Below are positions 32,845 through 41,219 of a stretch of 64,000 bases of DNA, piece after piece. Below the pieces are notes generated by a model, which worked only from the letters and a program-made list of their open reading frames with translations, was not told the origin of the DNA and searched no databases. This DNA comes from Tropicimonas sp033101155 (lineage in GTDB: Bacteria; Pseudomonadota; Alphaproteobacteria; Rhodobacterales; Rhodobacteraceae): positions 124,001-188,000 of the forward strand of contig NZ_JAWMPX010000004.1 in NCBI RefSeq assembly GCF_033101155.1. The letters run 5' to 3'. The stretch's first letter is position 1; every line of letters begins with the position of its first letter. Position numbers and translations under genes: made by a program.

Positions 32845-33252
32845 TTATTCCTTTTCCCGGTTGACATGTTCACCCCGGCTGAGCCGGCGCAGCGCATCAA
32901 GCGCGGCTTCGGCCATCTGTTCGGGGACAAAGATATGATCGTGATGATTGGCGGCGACGACATTGCTGGGAATGTTCAGCTCCGCCAGCGTAACGGACAC
33001 CGCCGCCGTAAGACCGACACCATCGAGTGCCGAATGGACATCGAGCGTGATCTGGCGATAGGCATCCGCATCGTCTGGCCCGGCCTCGACAATCACCGAC
33101 AGCCCCTCTTCCTCGCGAAACATGCCCAGCGCGGCGGAGAGCTCCGCCTGCCCGGCCCCGGCTTCCAGCGTCCGGAAGACATAGCGACCGGCAAGCAGGC
33201 GCGGCGACATCTGCCGCACCATCTCGCTCCCGTCCCTGACCCGTTCCGCCAT
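32845..33252 (-). CDS. ACT-domain protein (ACT_3/DUF2241 type)
   Basis: The 135-residue protein has the pattern of ACT-domain proteins of the DUF2241 group: MSPRLLAGRYVFRTLE, FREEEGLSVIVE, RQITLDVHSALDGVGLTAAVS and NVVAANHHDHIFVPEQMAEAAL. ACT domains bind amino acids, and the duplicated betaalphabeta fold suggests a sensor or a regulator of a neighbouring enzyme. It sits between the transaminase and the ureidopropionase, with 11 and 4 bp spacers, so it may respond to beta-alanine or 3-aminoisobutyrate. That assignment is inference. Confidence 0.85.
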   Translation of the reverse strand: MAERVRDGSEMVRQMSPRLLAGRYVFRTLEAGAGQAELSAALGMFREEEGLSVIVEAGPDDADAYRQITLDVHSALDGVGLTAAVSVTLAELNIPSNVVAANHHDHIFVPEQMAEAALDALRRLSRGEHVNREKE

Positions 33253-33263
33253 CTCGCGCCTCC

Positions 33264-34589
33264 TCAGTCCAGCGCCGTCAGAACGTCGCGCAGCGTGCCG
33301 AAGAGTTGGTCGATATGGGATTTCTCGATGATCAGCGGCGGCGAGAGGGCGATGATGTCCCCCGTCGTGCGGATCAACACGCCCTTGTCATAGGCATCGA
33401 GGAAGGCCTGGAAAGCGCGCTTGGTCGGCGCACCCGCGATGGGCGACAGCTCGATGGCGCCGATCAGGCCCATGTTGCGGATGTCGATCACATGCGGGCA
33501 GTCGGCCAGCGAATGCAGCGCATCCTCCCAATAGGGCGCGAGTTCGGCCGCGCGCTCGAAGAGCCCTTCCTCGCGATAGGTCTGGAGCGTGGCCAGACCA
33601 GCGGCGGAGGCGATCGGGTTGCCCGAATAGGTGTAGCCGTGAAAGAGCTCGATCATATGCTCGGGGCCGGTCATGAAGGCGTCATGGATCTGGGCCGTGG
33701 CCAGCACCGCGCCCATCGGGATCACGCCATTGGTCAGCCCCTTGGCGGTGGTGATCAGGTCCGGCATCACGCCGAAATGCTCGGCCGCGAAGGAAGAGCC
33801 AAGCCGCCCGAACCCGGTGATCACTTCGTCAAAGATCAGCAGGATGCCATACTTGGTGCAGATCTCGCGCAGCTTCTCCAGATAGCCCTTCGGCGGCAGC
33901 AGCACGCCCGTGGAGCCGGCCATCGGCTCGACGATCACCGCCGCGATGGTCTCGGCCCCGTGCAGCGTGCAGATCGCCTCCAGCTCCTCGGCGAGATAAT
34001 CGCCATGTTCCGGCTGGCCGCGCGTCATCGCGTTCTCGGGCAGATGGGTCGCCGGCAGGTGGTCCACGCCGGTCAGCAGCGAGCCGAAGAACTTGCGGTT
34101 GTTGACGATCCCGCCAACAGAGATCCCGCCGAAATTCACTCCGTGATAGCCGCGCTCGCGCCCGATCAGCCGCGTCCGCTGCCCCTCGCCACGGGCGCGG
34201 TGATAGGCCAGCGCGATCTTCAGCGCTGTCTCGACGGATTCGGACCCGGAATTGGTGAAGAAGACATGGTCGAACGGCTCCGGCGCCATGTCACGCAGCG
34301 CGGAGGCCAGTTCGAACGCCTTGGGGTGCCCCATCTGGAAGGCCGGCGCGGAATCCAGCTCGCCGGCCTGCGCCCGGATCGCCTCAACGATCTTCGGCCG
34401 GTTGTGGCCCGCATTGCAGCACCACAGACCGGCTGTGCCGTCCAACACCTCCCGCCCGTCATCCGTCTTGTAGAACATGCCATCGGCGGACACGAACATC
34501 CGCGGCGCCTGTTTGAACTGGCGATTGGCCGTGAAAGGCATCCAGAATGCACTGAGGTCATTTGGAGCAGACGGTTGGTCGAGCACCAT
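33264..34589 (-). CDS. Class III aminotransferase, beta-alanine:pyruvate type
   Basis: The 441-residue PLP enzyme begins DLSAFWMPFTANRQFKQAP, typical of omega-amino-acid:pyruvate transaminases. It has TNSGSESVETALK at 112-124, the PLP-ring Asp D254 (IFDEVITGFGR) and the Schiff-base lysine K283 (TTAKGLTNG). It would convert beta-alanine (or 3-aminoisobutyrate) and pyruvate to the semialdehyde and alanine, the final step of uracil and thymine breakdown. It is the first gene of the ten-gene operon and lies 57 bp downstream of a RutR operator. Confidence 0.92.
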   Translation of the reverse strand: MVLDQPSAPNDLSAFWMPFTANRQFKQAPRMFVSADGMFYKTDDGREVLDGTAGLWCCNAGHNRPKIVEAIRAQAGELDSAPAFQMGHPKAFELASALRDMAPEPFDHVFFTNSGSESVETALKIALAYHRARGEGQRTRLIGRERGYHGVNFGGISVGGIVNNRKFFGSLLTGVDHLPATHLPENAMTRGQPEHGDYLAEELEAICTLHGAETIAAVIVEPMAGSTGVLLPPKGYLEKLREICTKYGILLIFDEVITGFGRLGSSFAAEHFGVMPDLITTAKGLTNGVIPMGAVLATAQIHDAFMTGPEHMIELFHGYTYSGNPIASAAGLATLQTYREEGLFERAAELAPYWEDALHSLADCPHVIDIRNMGLIGAIELSPIAGAPTKRAFQAFLDAYDKGVLIRTTGDIIALSPPLIIEKSHIDQLFGTLRDVLTALD

Positions 34590-34645
34590 TGGCTTATTCC
34601 CTGCTAGCTACCGCGTTGACTGAGACGGCTTGCTTGTCGTTATGT

Positions 34646-34661
34646 TTGACCAAATGGTCAG
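34646..34661. promoter_or_regulatory. RutR operator between the pyrimidine operon and rutR
   Basis: TTGACCA-AA-TGGTCAG matches the RutR consensus TTGACCA-NN-TGGTCAA in every position but the last. It lies 57 bp upstream of the transaminase ATG and 110 bp upstream of the rutR ATG, well placed to repress both divergent transcripts until uracil or thymine is present, as known for E. coli RutR. Confidence 0.9.
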
Positions 34662-34770
34662 GAACACGCTACCACCGACTCGACTCCAGTCAAGCGAATG
34701 GCTGAATTCTGTGCATAGGCCCAAAAAGGCCCCGGATTTTCGCCCCAGGTGATGGATAATTGAGCGTAAC

Positions 34771-35409
34771 ATGAAAGCCCAACGAACCAAGCCCAGAAAG
34801 CCTGAAACGCGAATCCAGAAGCGCAACCACGAGGCGATCCTGGATGCGGCGCTGGAAGTCTTCTCCGCGCGCGGTTTTCGCGGCGCCACAGTGGACCAGA
34901 TCGCGCAGGAAGCGGGGCTGTCGAAGCCGAATCTGCTCTATTACTTCCCCTCCAAGGAGGCGATGCATACCGCGCTCCTGACCGGGCTGCTCGACACCTG
35001 GCTGGACCCGCTTCGGGCGCTGGATGCCGGCGGCGAGCCGATCGAGGAAATCCTGACCTATGTGCGCCGCAAGCTCGAAATGAGCCGGCAGATGCCACGC
35101 GAGAGCCGGCTCTTCGCCAACGAGATCCTGCAAGGTGGACCGCGGCTGCATGGCGTGCTGGCCGATTACCTGAAGCCGCTGGTCGACGACAAGGCAGGGA
35201 TCATCCGAACCTGGGTCGAGGAAGGCCGGATCGCACCGGTTCAGCCCTATCACCTGCTCTTCTCGGTCTGGTCGCTGACGCAGCATTACGCGGATTTTGA
35301 CATCCAGGTTCGGACATTGCTGGCCGATGTGGAACCGGACCCGTTCCCGGAGGCAGAACGCTATCTTGTGTCGCTGTTCACGCGGATGCTTGCACCGGAT
35401 GCGGGATAG
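34771..35409 (+). CDS. rutR: TetR-family pyrimidine regulator RutR
   Basis: The 212-residue regulator has an N-terminal TetR helix-turn-helix (AILDAALEVFSARGFRGATVDQIAQEAGLSKPNLLYYFPSKEAM) and the C-terminal RutR/YcdC ligand domain (ESRLFANEILQGGP; LFSVWSLTQHYADFD), where uracil and thymine bind. It is divergent from the catabolic operon, with a matching operator between them. In E. coli it controls the oxidative rut operon; here it is tied to the reductive pathway genes. Confidence 0.93.
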   Translation: MKAQRTKPRKPETRIQKRNHEAILDAALEVFSARGFRGATVDQIAQEAGLSKPNLLYYFPSKEAMHTALLTGLLDTWLDPLRALDAGGEPIEEILTYVRRKLEMSRQMPRESRLFANEILQGGPRLHGVLADYLKPLVDDKAGIIRTWVEEGRIAPVQPYHLLFSVWSLTQHYADFDIQVRTLLADVEPDPFPEAERYLVSLFTRMLAPDAG

Positions 35410-35511
35410 ACAGAGCGTGGGCGGCGCGCACAGCTCTGAGCCGTTTGCGGACATTGGGCCTGAGCGCTTAAAGGCACGGAAACAAGGCGACGCAGCCGCC
35501 CCAGCGCCCAT

Positions 35512-35543
35512 AAAAAAAGCCGCGCACCTTTTGGCACGCGGCT
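35512..35543 (-). terminator. Terminator of preT-preA
   Basis: On the minus strand, AGCCGCGTGCC and GGTGCGCGGCT form an 11-bp stem (two wobble pairs) around AAAA, followed by seven T residues. It lies 24 bp after preA and may also stop the convergent rutR transcript. Confidence 0.92.
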
Positions 35544-35566
35544 GATTTCCAAATCGCCCTATGAGC

Positions 35567-36871
35567 CTATTCCGCAGCGCAGGTCGCGCCGGGATTGTTC
35601 GGATGTTCGGTCCAGTTCCCGTAGTCACCGACCTTTTCGCCTGTCCGTTCGTCCAGCTCCCCCTTCGACAGCTCGCGCATGGTGATGCAGTTCTCTACCG
35701 GACAGACACTGACGCAGAGATTGCAGGCCACGCATTCGCTGTCATCGACCTCGAAGACCCGCCCCTCCTTCATCAGGATCGCCTGATGCGAGGTGTCTTC
35801 GCAGGCCGCATAGCAACGACCGCACTTGATGCAGGCTTCCTGGTCGATCTCGGCCTTGGTGACATAGTTGAGGTTGAGATATTGCCAATCGGTGACATTC
35901 GGCACGGCCTTGCCGACAATCTCGGCGGTCGACGCATAGCCCTTCTCGTCCATCCAGTTCGACAGGCCGGCGATCATCTCTTCGACGATCCGGAACCCGT
36001 AGGTCATCACCGCCGTGCAGACCTGCACATTGCCCGCGCCAAGCGCCATGAACTCCGCCGCGTCGCGCCAGGTCGTCACCCCGCCAATGCCGGATATCGG
36101 CATACCCGCCGTCTCCGCATGGCGCGCGATCTCGGCCACCATGTTGAGCGCAATCGGCTTCACTGCCGGGCCGCAATAGCCGCCATGGGTGCCCTTGCCG
36201 TCGATCATCGGCTCCGGGCTCATCGCGTCGAGATCGACCGAGGTGATCGAATTGATCGTGTTGATCAGGCTGACCGCATCCGCCCCGCCCCGTTTCGCGG
36301 CCTCGGCCGGGTAGACGACATTGGTGATATTCGGCGTCAGCTTCACGATCACCGGCATGCGGGTGTTCTGTTTGCACCAGCGCGTGACCATCTCGATATA
36401 TTCCGGCACCTGCCCGACCGCCGATCCCATGCCGCGCTCTGCCATCCCATGCGGGCAGCCGAAATTCAGCTCGATCCCGTCCGCGCCGGTCTCCTCGACC
36501 ACCGGCAGGATCGCCTTCCAGGCCTCCTCTTCGCAGGGCACCATCAGCGAAACCACCATGGCACGATCCGGATAATCCCGCTTCACGGTTTTGATTTCCC
36601 GCAGGTTCTGCTGCAGCGGCCGGTCCGTGATAAGCTCGATATTGTTGAGCCCGAGCAGCCGCCGGTCGGCACCGAAGATCGCACCATAACGCGGGCCGGA
36701 GACATTCACCACCGGCGGCCCCTCGGAGCCCAGCGTCTTCCAGACCACGCCGCCCCAGCCCGCCTCGAAGGCGCGACGGACGTTGTATTCCTTGTCCGTC
36801 GGCGGCGCGGAGGCCAGCCAGAACGGGTTGGGCGACTTGATGCCGACGAATTCGCTCGCAAGATTTGCCAT
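35567..36871 (-). CDS. preA: NAD-dependent dihydropyrimidine dehydrogenase, PreA subunit
   Basis: The 434-residue catalytic subunit has an FMN-binding dihydroorotate-dehydrogenase-like barrel (FVGIKSPNPFWLASAPPTDKEYNV; GADGIELNFGCPHGM; GIGGVTTWRDAAEFMALGAGNVQVCTAVM). A C-terminal ferredoxin domain has two 4Fe-4S motifs: CIKCGRCYAAC and CVACNLCVSVCP. With PreT it reduces uracil and thymine to the 5,6-dihydro forms, the first step of the pathway completed by the neighbouring operon. It starts 13 bp after preT. Confidence 0.95.
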   Translation of the reverse strand: MANLASEFVGIKSPNPFWLASAPPTDKEYNVRRAFEAGWGGVVWKTLGSEGPPVVNVSGPRYGAIFGADRRLLGLNNIELITDRPLQQNLREIKTVKRDYPDRAMVVSLMVPCEEEAWKAILPVVEETGADGIELNFGCPHGMAERGMGSAVGQVPEYIEMVTRWCKQNTRMPVIVKLTPNITNVVYPAEAAKRGGADAVSLINTINSITSVDLDAMSPEPMIDGKGTHGGYCGPAVKPIALNMVAEIARHAETAGMPISGIGGVTTWRDAAEFMALGAGNVQVCTAVMTYGFRIVEEMIAGLSNWMDEKGYASTAEIVGKAVPNVTDWQYLNLNYVTKAEIDQEACIKCGRCYAACEDTSHQAILMKEGRVFEVDDSECVACNLCVSVCPVENCITMRELSKGELDERTGEKVGDYGNWTEHPNNPGATCAAE

Positions 36872-36884
36872 CTGTCGCTCTCCC

Positions 36885-38234
36885 TTACCCGGCCGCGCCG
36901 GTCAGCATTGCATGGATATCCTCGGCCGCGTCGCGCCCGTTGGCGACCGCCGTCACGGTGAGGTCATCGCCGCCTGAGGCGCAATCGCCCCCGGCCCAGA
37001 CCCCGGAGATCGAACTGCGCCCGGCCGCGTCGACGACGATCTTGCCGCCCTTGGTCTCCAGCACGCCGGGAACGCCCTTGAGTGACTGGCCGATGGCCTT
37101 GAAGACCTGGTCGGCCTTGAGCGTGAAAGTCTCTTCGGAGAGATGGAACCCGGTTGCGCCATCCTCGGTATAGGCGAAAGTGACGGAAGAGATTGTCTTG
37201 CCGTCCTCACTGTTGAAGGCGACCGGCTGCGCATTGAGCACGATCTTGACGCCTTTCGCGGTGGCCAGTTCCTGTTCGAAGGTCGAGGCGGAGAGCCGGT
37301 CCCGGCCGCGCCGATAGACCATGGTCACATTCTCCGCGCCCAGCAGCTTCGACTGGATCGCCGCGTCCACCGCCGTCATGCCGCCGCCAATCACCACCAC
37401 GTCGCGCCCGACAGGCAGGGTAGAGAGATCCTCGGCCTGCCGCAGATCGGCGATGAACTCGACCGCGTCGCGCACATGAGCATGTTCCTCGCCCTCGGTG
37501 CGCAATGCATTCACGCCAGCCAGCCCCATGCCGAGAAAGACCGCATCATACTCGTCCTGAAGCTCCTCCAGCAGCAGCCCCTCGCCGAGCTTCTCGCCAT
37601 AGCGGATCTCGATCCCGCCCAGGCGCAGCAACCACTGCACTTCGGCCTCGGCGAAATTGTTCGGCGCCTTGTAGGCGGCGATGCCAAACTCGTTCAGCCC
37701 GCCCGCCTTCTTGCGCGCGTCATAGATCACCGTCGAGTGGCCCTTCAGCGCCAAACGGTGCGCACAAGCCAGCCCCGCCGGCCCGGCCCCGACAATCGCA
37801 ACCCGCCGCCCCGTCGGCGTGGCGCGTTCGAAGGGATGCCCCTCCTGCGCCATCAGGTGATCTGTCGCGTAGCGCTGGAGCTGGCCGATCTCGACCGGCT
37901 TGGCTTCGGCCGTCTGGCGCACGCAGACCTCCTCGCAGAGCGTTTCGGTCGGGCAGACCCGCGCGCACATTCCGCCGAGAACATTCTGCTCGAAGATCGT
38001 TCGGGCGGCATTGTCCGGATCGCCCGACTGGATCTGTCGGATGAACATCGGGATGTCGATCTCGGTCGGGCAGGCGTCCATGCAGGGCGCATCGTGACAG
38101 AAATAGCAGCGATCCGCGGCCACACTTGCCTCATGCGCGTCGAGCGCCGGATGGAGATCGTCGAAATTGCTGCGGTAGGTGGCGTCGTCGAGCCGACCGG
38201 GCACGACACCCGGCGTTCTCTGGCTGTTTTGCAT
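36885..38234 (-). CDS. preT: NAD-dependent dihydropyrimidine dehydrogenase, PreT subunit
   Basis: The 449-residue flavoprotein has an N-terminal cysteine-rich 4Fe-4S region like GltD (CYFCHDAPCMDACPTEIDIP; GGMCARVCPTETLCEEVC) and a FAD-binding loop, VAIVGAGPAGLACAHRLA, near 146. A second Rossmann motif, VVVIGGGMTAVDAAI, binds NAD(P)H. It passes electrons to PreA. A start at 38258 is also open; I prefer 38234 because AGGGG is better spaced from that ATG. No second RutR box was found in the 268-bp region upstream, so its control may differ from the main operon. Confidence 0.94.
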   Translation of the reverse strand: MQNSQRTPGVVPGRLDDATYRSNFDDLHPALDAHEASVAADRCYFCHDAPCMDACPTEIDIPMFIRQIQSGDPDNAARTIFEQNVLGGMCARVCPTETLCEEVCVRQTAEAKPVEIGQLQRYATDHLMAQEGHPFERATPTGRRVAIVGAGPAGLACAHRLALKGHSTVIYDARKKAGGLNEFGIAAYKAPNNFAEAEVQWLLRLGGIEIRYGEKLGEGLLLEELQDEYDAVFLGMGLAGVNALRTEGEEHAHVRDAVEFIADLRQAEDLSTLPVGRDVVVIGGGMTAVDAAIQSKLLGAENVTMVYRRGRDRLSASTFEQELATAKGVKIVLNAQPVAFNSEDGKTISSVTFAYTEDGATGFHLSEETFTLKADQVFKAIGQSLKGVPGVLETKGGKIVVDAAGRSSISGVWAGGDCASGGDDLTVTAVANGRDAAEDIHAMLTGAAG

Positions 38235-38502
38235 CGCGCAAACCCCTGCTGGAGACATTCTTGTTCTCGCCGAAGGCTGGCACAGCTCTCATTTTTTATC
38301 AAACGGTAAATTTTCTGCGAATTACGCCACCCGAAAACTTGACTGTTTTTTAGGCAACTCTGTCGAGTTCGAAGGCAGTTCACGGAGGTACAAAGGCCAT
38401 TCGATGCGGATGCACGGACGCGCAGCGCTGGCCATTGCCGTCAATTCTCTGGGGGTAATCGGTGCAGGCGAAGGCGGACTAGGCGGAAGAATCCTGATGC
38501 AG

Positions 38503-39414
38503 TCAGCGCCCGTTCCCGAGTTCCGGCGCCAGACCGGACGTCTCCAGCATGTCGTCAGGTTCCACATGGATCGTCGTGCGAGCTTCCGGCAAATGCACGG
38601 CAATCTCTGCCTCGATGGCGTCACAGATCTCATGCGCCGCGCCGACCGTCATCTCCGTAGCGACAACCAGGTGGAACTCGATGAAGAGCACCTTGCCCGC
38701 ACGCCGGGTCCGTAAGTCGTGAACCTGCAAGGCGCCATGACACGAGCTCCGCACGGCGTTCTCGATCACCTGGTGGTCGGAATCATGGGCGGCCGAATCC
38801 ATCAGGTCGCCCGCCGAGGAGAAGATGACCTTCCAACCTTCGTACAGGATGTTCACCGCCACCAGCAGGGCGATGAGCGGATCGAGCAGCGCCCACCCTG
38901 TCAGGAGGACAAGGACGAGGCCGACAAGAACCCCCGCCGAGGTCCAGACATCCGTCATCAGGTGCCGCCCATTTGCGCTGAGCGCGGGCGAGCGGCGGCG
39001 CGTGCCGGCCGTGATCAGGACCCGGGCCCAGACCAGGTTGATCACCATGGCCACGGCATTCACCGCCAGCCCGAGCGGGCCGAGCCGCTCCAGGTCCGGT
39101 GAGAAGATCGCCCCCCCGGCCTCCTGCAGAATCAGGACAGCGGCCAGGACGATCAGGCTGCCTTCGGCAATCGCGGAGAGGTTCTCGGCCTTGTGATGTC
39201 CGAACGGGTGGCTCTTGTCGGCCGGACGGTCGGCAATGCGGATGGCGATCCAGGCAAGCAGCGCACCAGCGACATTGACGAAGGATTCCATCGCGTCGGA
39301 ATACAGCGCCACAGCGCCCGTAAGTTGCCAGGCGGCGATCTTCAGCGCCAGCACGAACAGGGCCACGGCAAGCGACCCGAGTGCGAGGGTCTGGGAGGAT
39401 TTCGACTGAACCAT
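38503..39414 (-). CDS. Cation diffusion facilitator family efflux protein
   Basis: The 303-residue membrane protein has six helices. The metal site of helix 2 is S-D40-A-M-E-S and that of helix 5 is H-L-M-T-D-V-W, with FGHHKAENLSAIAEG between. A C-terminal cytoplasmic ferredoxin-like domain (VHDLRTRRAGKVLFIEFHLVV; HEICDAIEAEIAVHLPEARTTIHVEP) is typical. Metals exported by the family are Zn, Co, Fe or Mn; the HxxxD pattern does not decide which. It lies 49 bp downstream of radC on the same strand. Confidence 0.93.
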   Translation of the reverse strand: MVQSKSSQTLALGSLAVALFVLALKIAAWQLTGAVALYSDAMESFVNVAGALLAWIAIRIADRPADKSHPFGHHKAENLSAIAEGSLIVLAAVLILQEAGGAIFSPDLERLGPLGLAVNAVAMVINLVWARVLITAGTRRRSPALSANGRHLMTDVWTSAGVLVGLVLVLLTGWALLDPLIALLVAVNILYEGWKVIFSSAGDLMDSAAHDSDHQVIENAVRSSCHGALQVHDLRTRRAGKVLFIEFHLVVATEMTVGAAHEICDAIEAEIAVHLPEARTTIHVEPDDMLETSGLAPELGNGR

Positions 39415-39463
39415 GGCCGCTCAATGCCGTGTTGCGCCGTGAGGGACCAGTGGAAACTGTTCC

Positions 39464-40447
39464 CTATTCGAGAAACCCGAGTTGCCGGAAGGAGGCGTCC
39501 TCTTCCTTGCCGATCACGACATGGTCGTGGATCGTGATTCCCACCGCGCGGCAGGCCTCGAAGATCCGGTCCGTCATGACAATGTCCTCGTTGGAGGGCG
39601 ACGGGTCGCCCGAGGGGTGATTGTGGACCAGGATCAGCGCCGAAGCATTCAACTCCAACGCCCGTTTGACGATTTCGCGCGGGTAGACCGGCACGTGATC
39701 AACCGTCCCCTCGGCCTGCGCCTCATCGGCAATCAGGTTGTTCTTGCGATCGAGAAAGAGGACGCGGAACTGTTCGGTGTCGCGATGCGCCATCACGGTC
39801 TTGCAATAGTCCATCAGCGTGTCCCAGGAGGAGAGCACCTGGCGCTGCATCACCTTTGCCCGTGCCATGCGATGCGCGAAGGCCTCGGCCAGGCGGAGCT
39901 GGTAGTATACCTTGTGAGTCGCGCCTTCGACCTCCATCAAGCGGGGCTCCGGTGCGGCGATCACGCCGTTCAGATCGCCGAAGGTGGCCAGCAGGCGCTT
40001 GGCCAGCGGCTTCACATCGATGCGTCCAATAGCGTTGAAGAGCAGCATCTCCAGCAGCTCGTATTCCGGCATCGCCTCGTGCCCGCCCGAGAGAAACCGC
40101 TGCCGAAGCCGCTCGCGATGCCCCCAGTAATGCGGACGAAGCTTGCCGTCATCGCCCTCCACGAGGCCGCCACCGGCCGCAACCTCCGGCTTCAGACGCC
40201 CTGTCTGGCGATACCGCGGCTCTGCGGCAGGCCGCGTCTCGATGCCAGGAGGCGGAAGGCGCGCGTCGAGATCGTCCAGCCCCTGCATCGCGGCATCGGT
40301 GAAAGCGTTGCGAGACGCCCCTTCCGCGAAGCCCTCCCGCACAGCGCGCGCCGCAGGGTGGCCATAGGTCGGGCGCGGCCGCTTCGACCCCACCGTGCCC
40401 TTCGTCGCCTTGTCGCGCCCTGCAAGCCTGTCCCAGAAACCTGACAT
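39464..40447 (-). CDS. radC: RadC-type JAB/MPN domain protein
   Basis: The 327-residue protein has a C-terminal JAMM metalloprotease-like domain with the metal site H275-N-H277-P-S-G-D281-P-S-P-S, preceded by FRVLFLDRKNNLIADEAQAEGT. The central helix-hairpin-helix region (YELLEMLLFNAIGRIDVKPLAKRLLATFGDL) is present. The N-terminal 90 residues are Arg/Pro-rich and disordered, longer than in E. coli RadC (about 220 residues). The historic DNA repair role is disputed and the substrate is unknown. Confidence 0.93.
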   Translation of the reverse strand: MSGFWDRLAGRDKATKGTVGSKRPRPTYGHPAARAVREGFAEGASRNAFTDAAMQGLDDLDARLPPPGIETRPAAEPRYRQTGRLKPEVAAGGGLVEGDDGKLRPHYWGHRERLRQRFLSGGHEAMPEYELLEMLLFNAIGRIDVKPLAKRLLATFGDLNGVIAAPEPRLMEVEGATHKVYYQLRLAEAFAHRMARAKVMQRQVLSSWDTLMDYCKTVMAHRDTEQFRVLFLDRKNNLIADEAQAEGTVDHVPVYPREIVKRALELNASALILVHNHPSGDPSPSNEDIVMTDRIFEACRAVGITIHDHVVIGKEEDASFRQLGFLE

Positions 40448-40560
40448 CGCGGGAGTGCCCCCTGCCGGTCGGACCGCCCATCGGCCTCACCTTCCCCGGC
40501 AACAGGGTTAATCAACGCTGAAGAGGTTAATAAATGGTTTGCCGATCTTCGGCGCGAGGC

Positions 40561-41118
40561 TCAGAATCCGCGATCCGCGATGACCCGCGCTAGGTCCCGA
40601 ACAACTGTCGCCCGCGCGGCCGCAATCGCCGGCGCGCCGCCATCCGGCGTGAAGGGCGCGGACAGGTTGAACTCTCCCGAGCGGTCGCGCCCGCCATCCA
40701 GATGCGCCACAAAATACTGTCCGGAAATCCGGAACCGACCATCCGCCCCAGCCACCATCTCCTTGACCCGAACGACCAGCCGCGCCTGCGGCAGGTCCTC
40801 GAACGGCCATGGCTCGGCGGCAACCCGTGCTCCGCTCATGGTCGCAAGGTGATGGCTCAGTTCCATCGTCACCCCGCGTGCAGGATCATCGGCCCAGAGC
40901 GTCGCCGCATCGCTCGTCAGGGCGCCGTTCTCAGCCTCGCGCCAGATCTCCTCACTGCGCGCATAGGCCGGCAGAGACACTTCCCGCACCTCCAGCCTCG
41001 ACAGACCGATGGCGATCCGCCCCCCCGAGGAGACAGGAGCCGCCGCGTAGCGAACGGTCGACGCTCCGCAAGATGCCAGCACGGCAATGAGAACAAATGT
41101 GGAAATGAATAGACGCAT
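40561..41118 (-). CDS. pqiC: PqiC-like outer-membrane lipoprotein
   Basis: The 185-residue lipoprotein has signal MRLFISTFVLIAVLASC with lipobox LASC and Cys17. An ABC-type lipoprotein component fold (DUF330 type) follows: GGRIAIGLSRLEVREVSLPAYA, WADDPARGVTMELSHHLA and RLVVRVKEMVAGADGRFRISGQYF. PqiC anchors the PqiB tunnel to the outer membrane in lipid transport. The frame extends to 41214, but only the chosen Met is followed by a lipoprotein signal. It is the last gene of the pqi operon. Confidence 0.88.
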   Translation of the reverse strand: MRLFISTFVLIAVLASCGASTVRYAAAPVSSGGRIAIGLSRLEVREVSLPAYARSEEIWREAENGALTSDAATLWADDPARGVTMELSHHLATMSGARVAAEPWPFEDLPQARLVVRVKEMVAGADGRFRISGQYFVAHLDGGRDRSGEFNLSAPFTPDGGAPAIAAARATVVRDLARVIADRGF

Positions 41119-41219
41119 TGCCTGTCCGATCTGTCTGAATGCAGCGGGCGGAGCATACTCACCCCGGGCCGGGGAACAAGCCCGCCGCCGCGTCTTCGCA
41201 TCGCTTTCCCGCATCGCAC

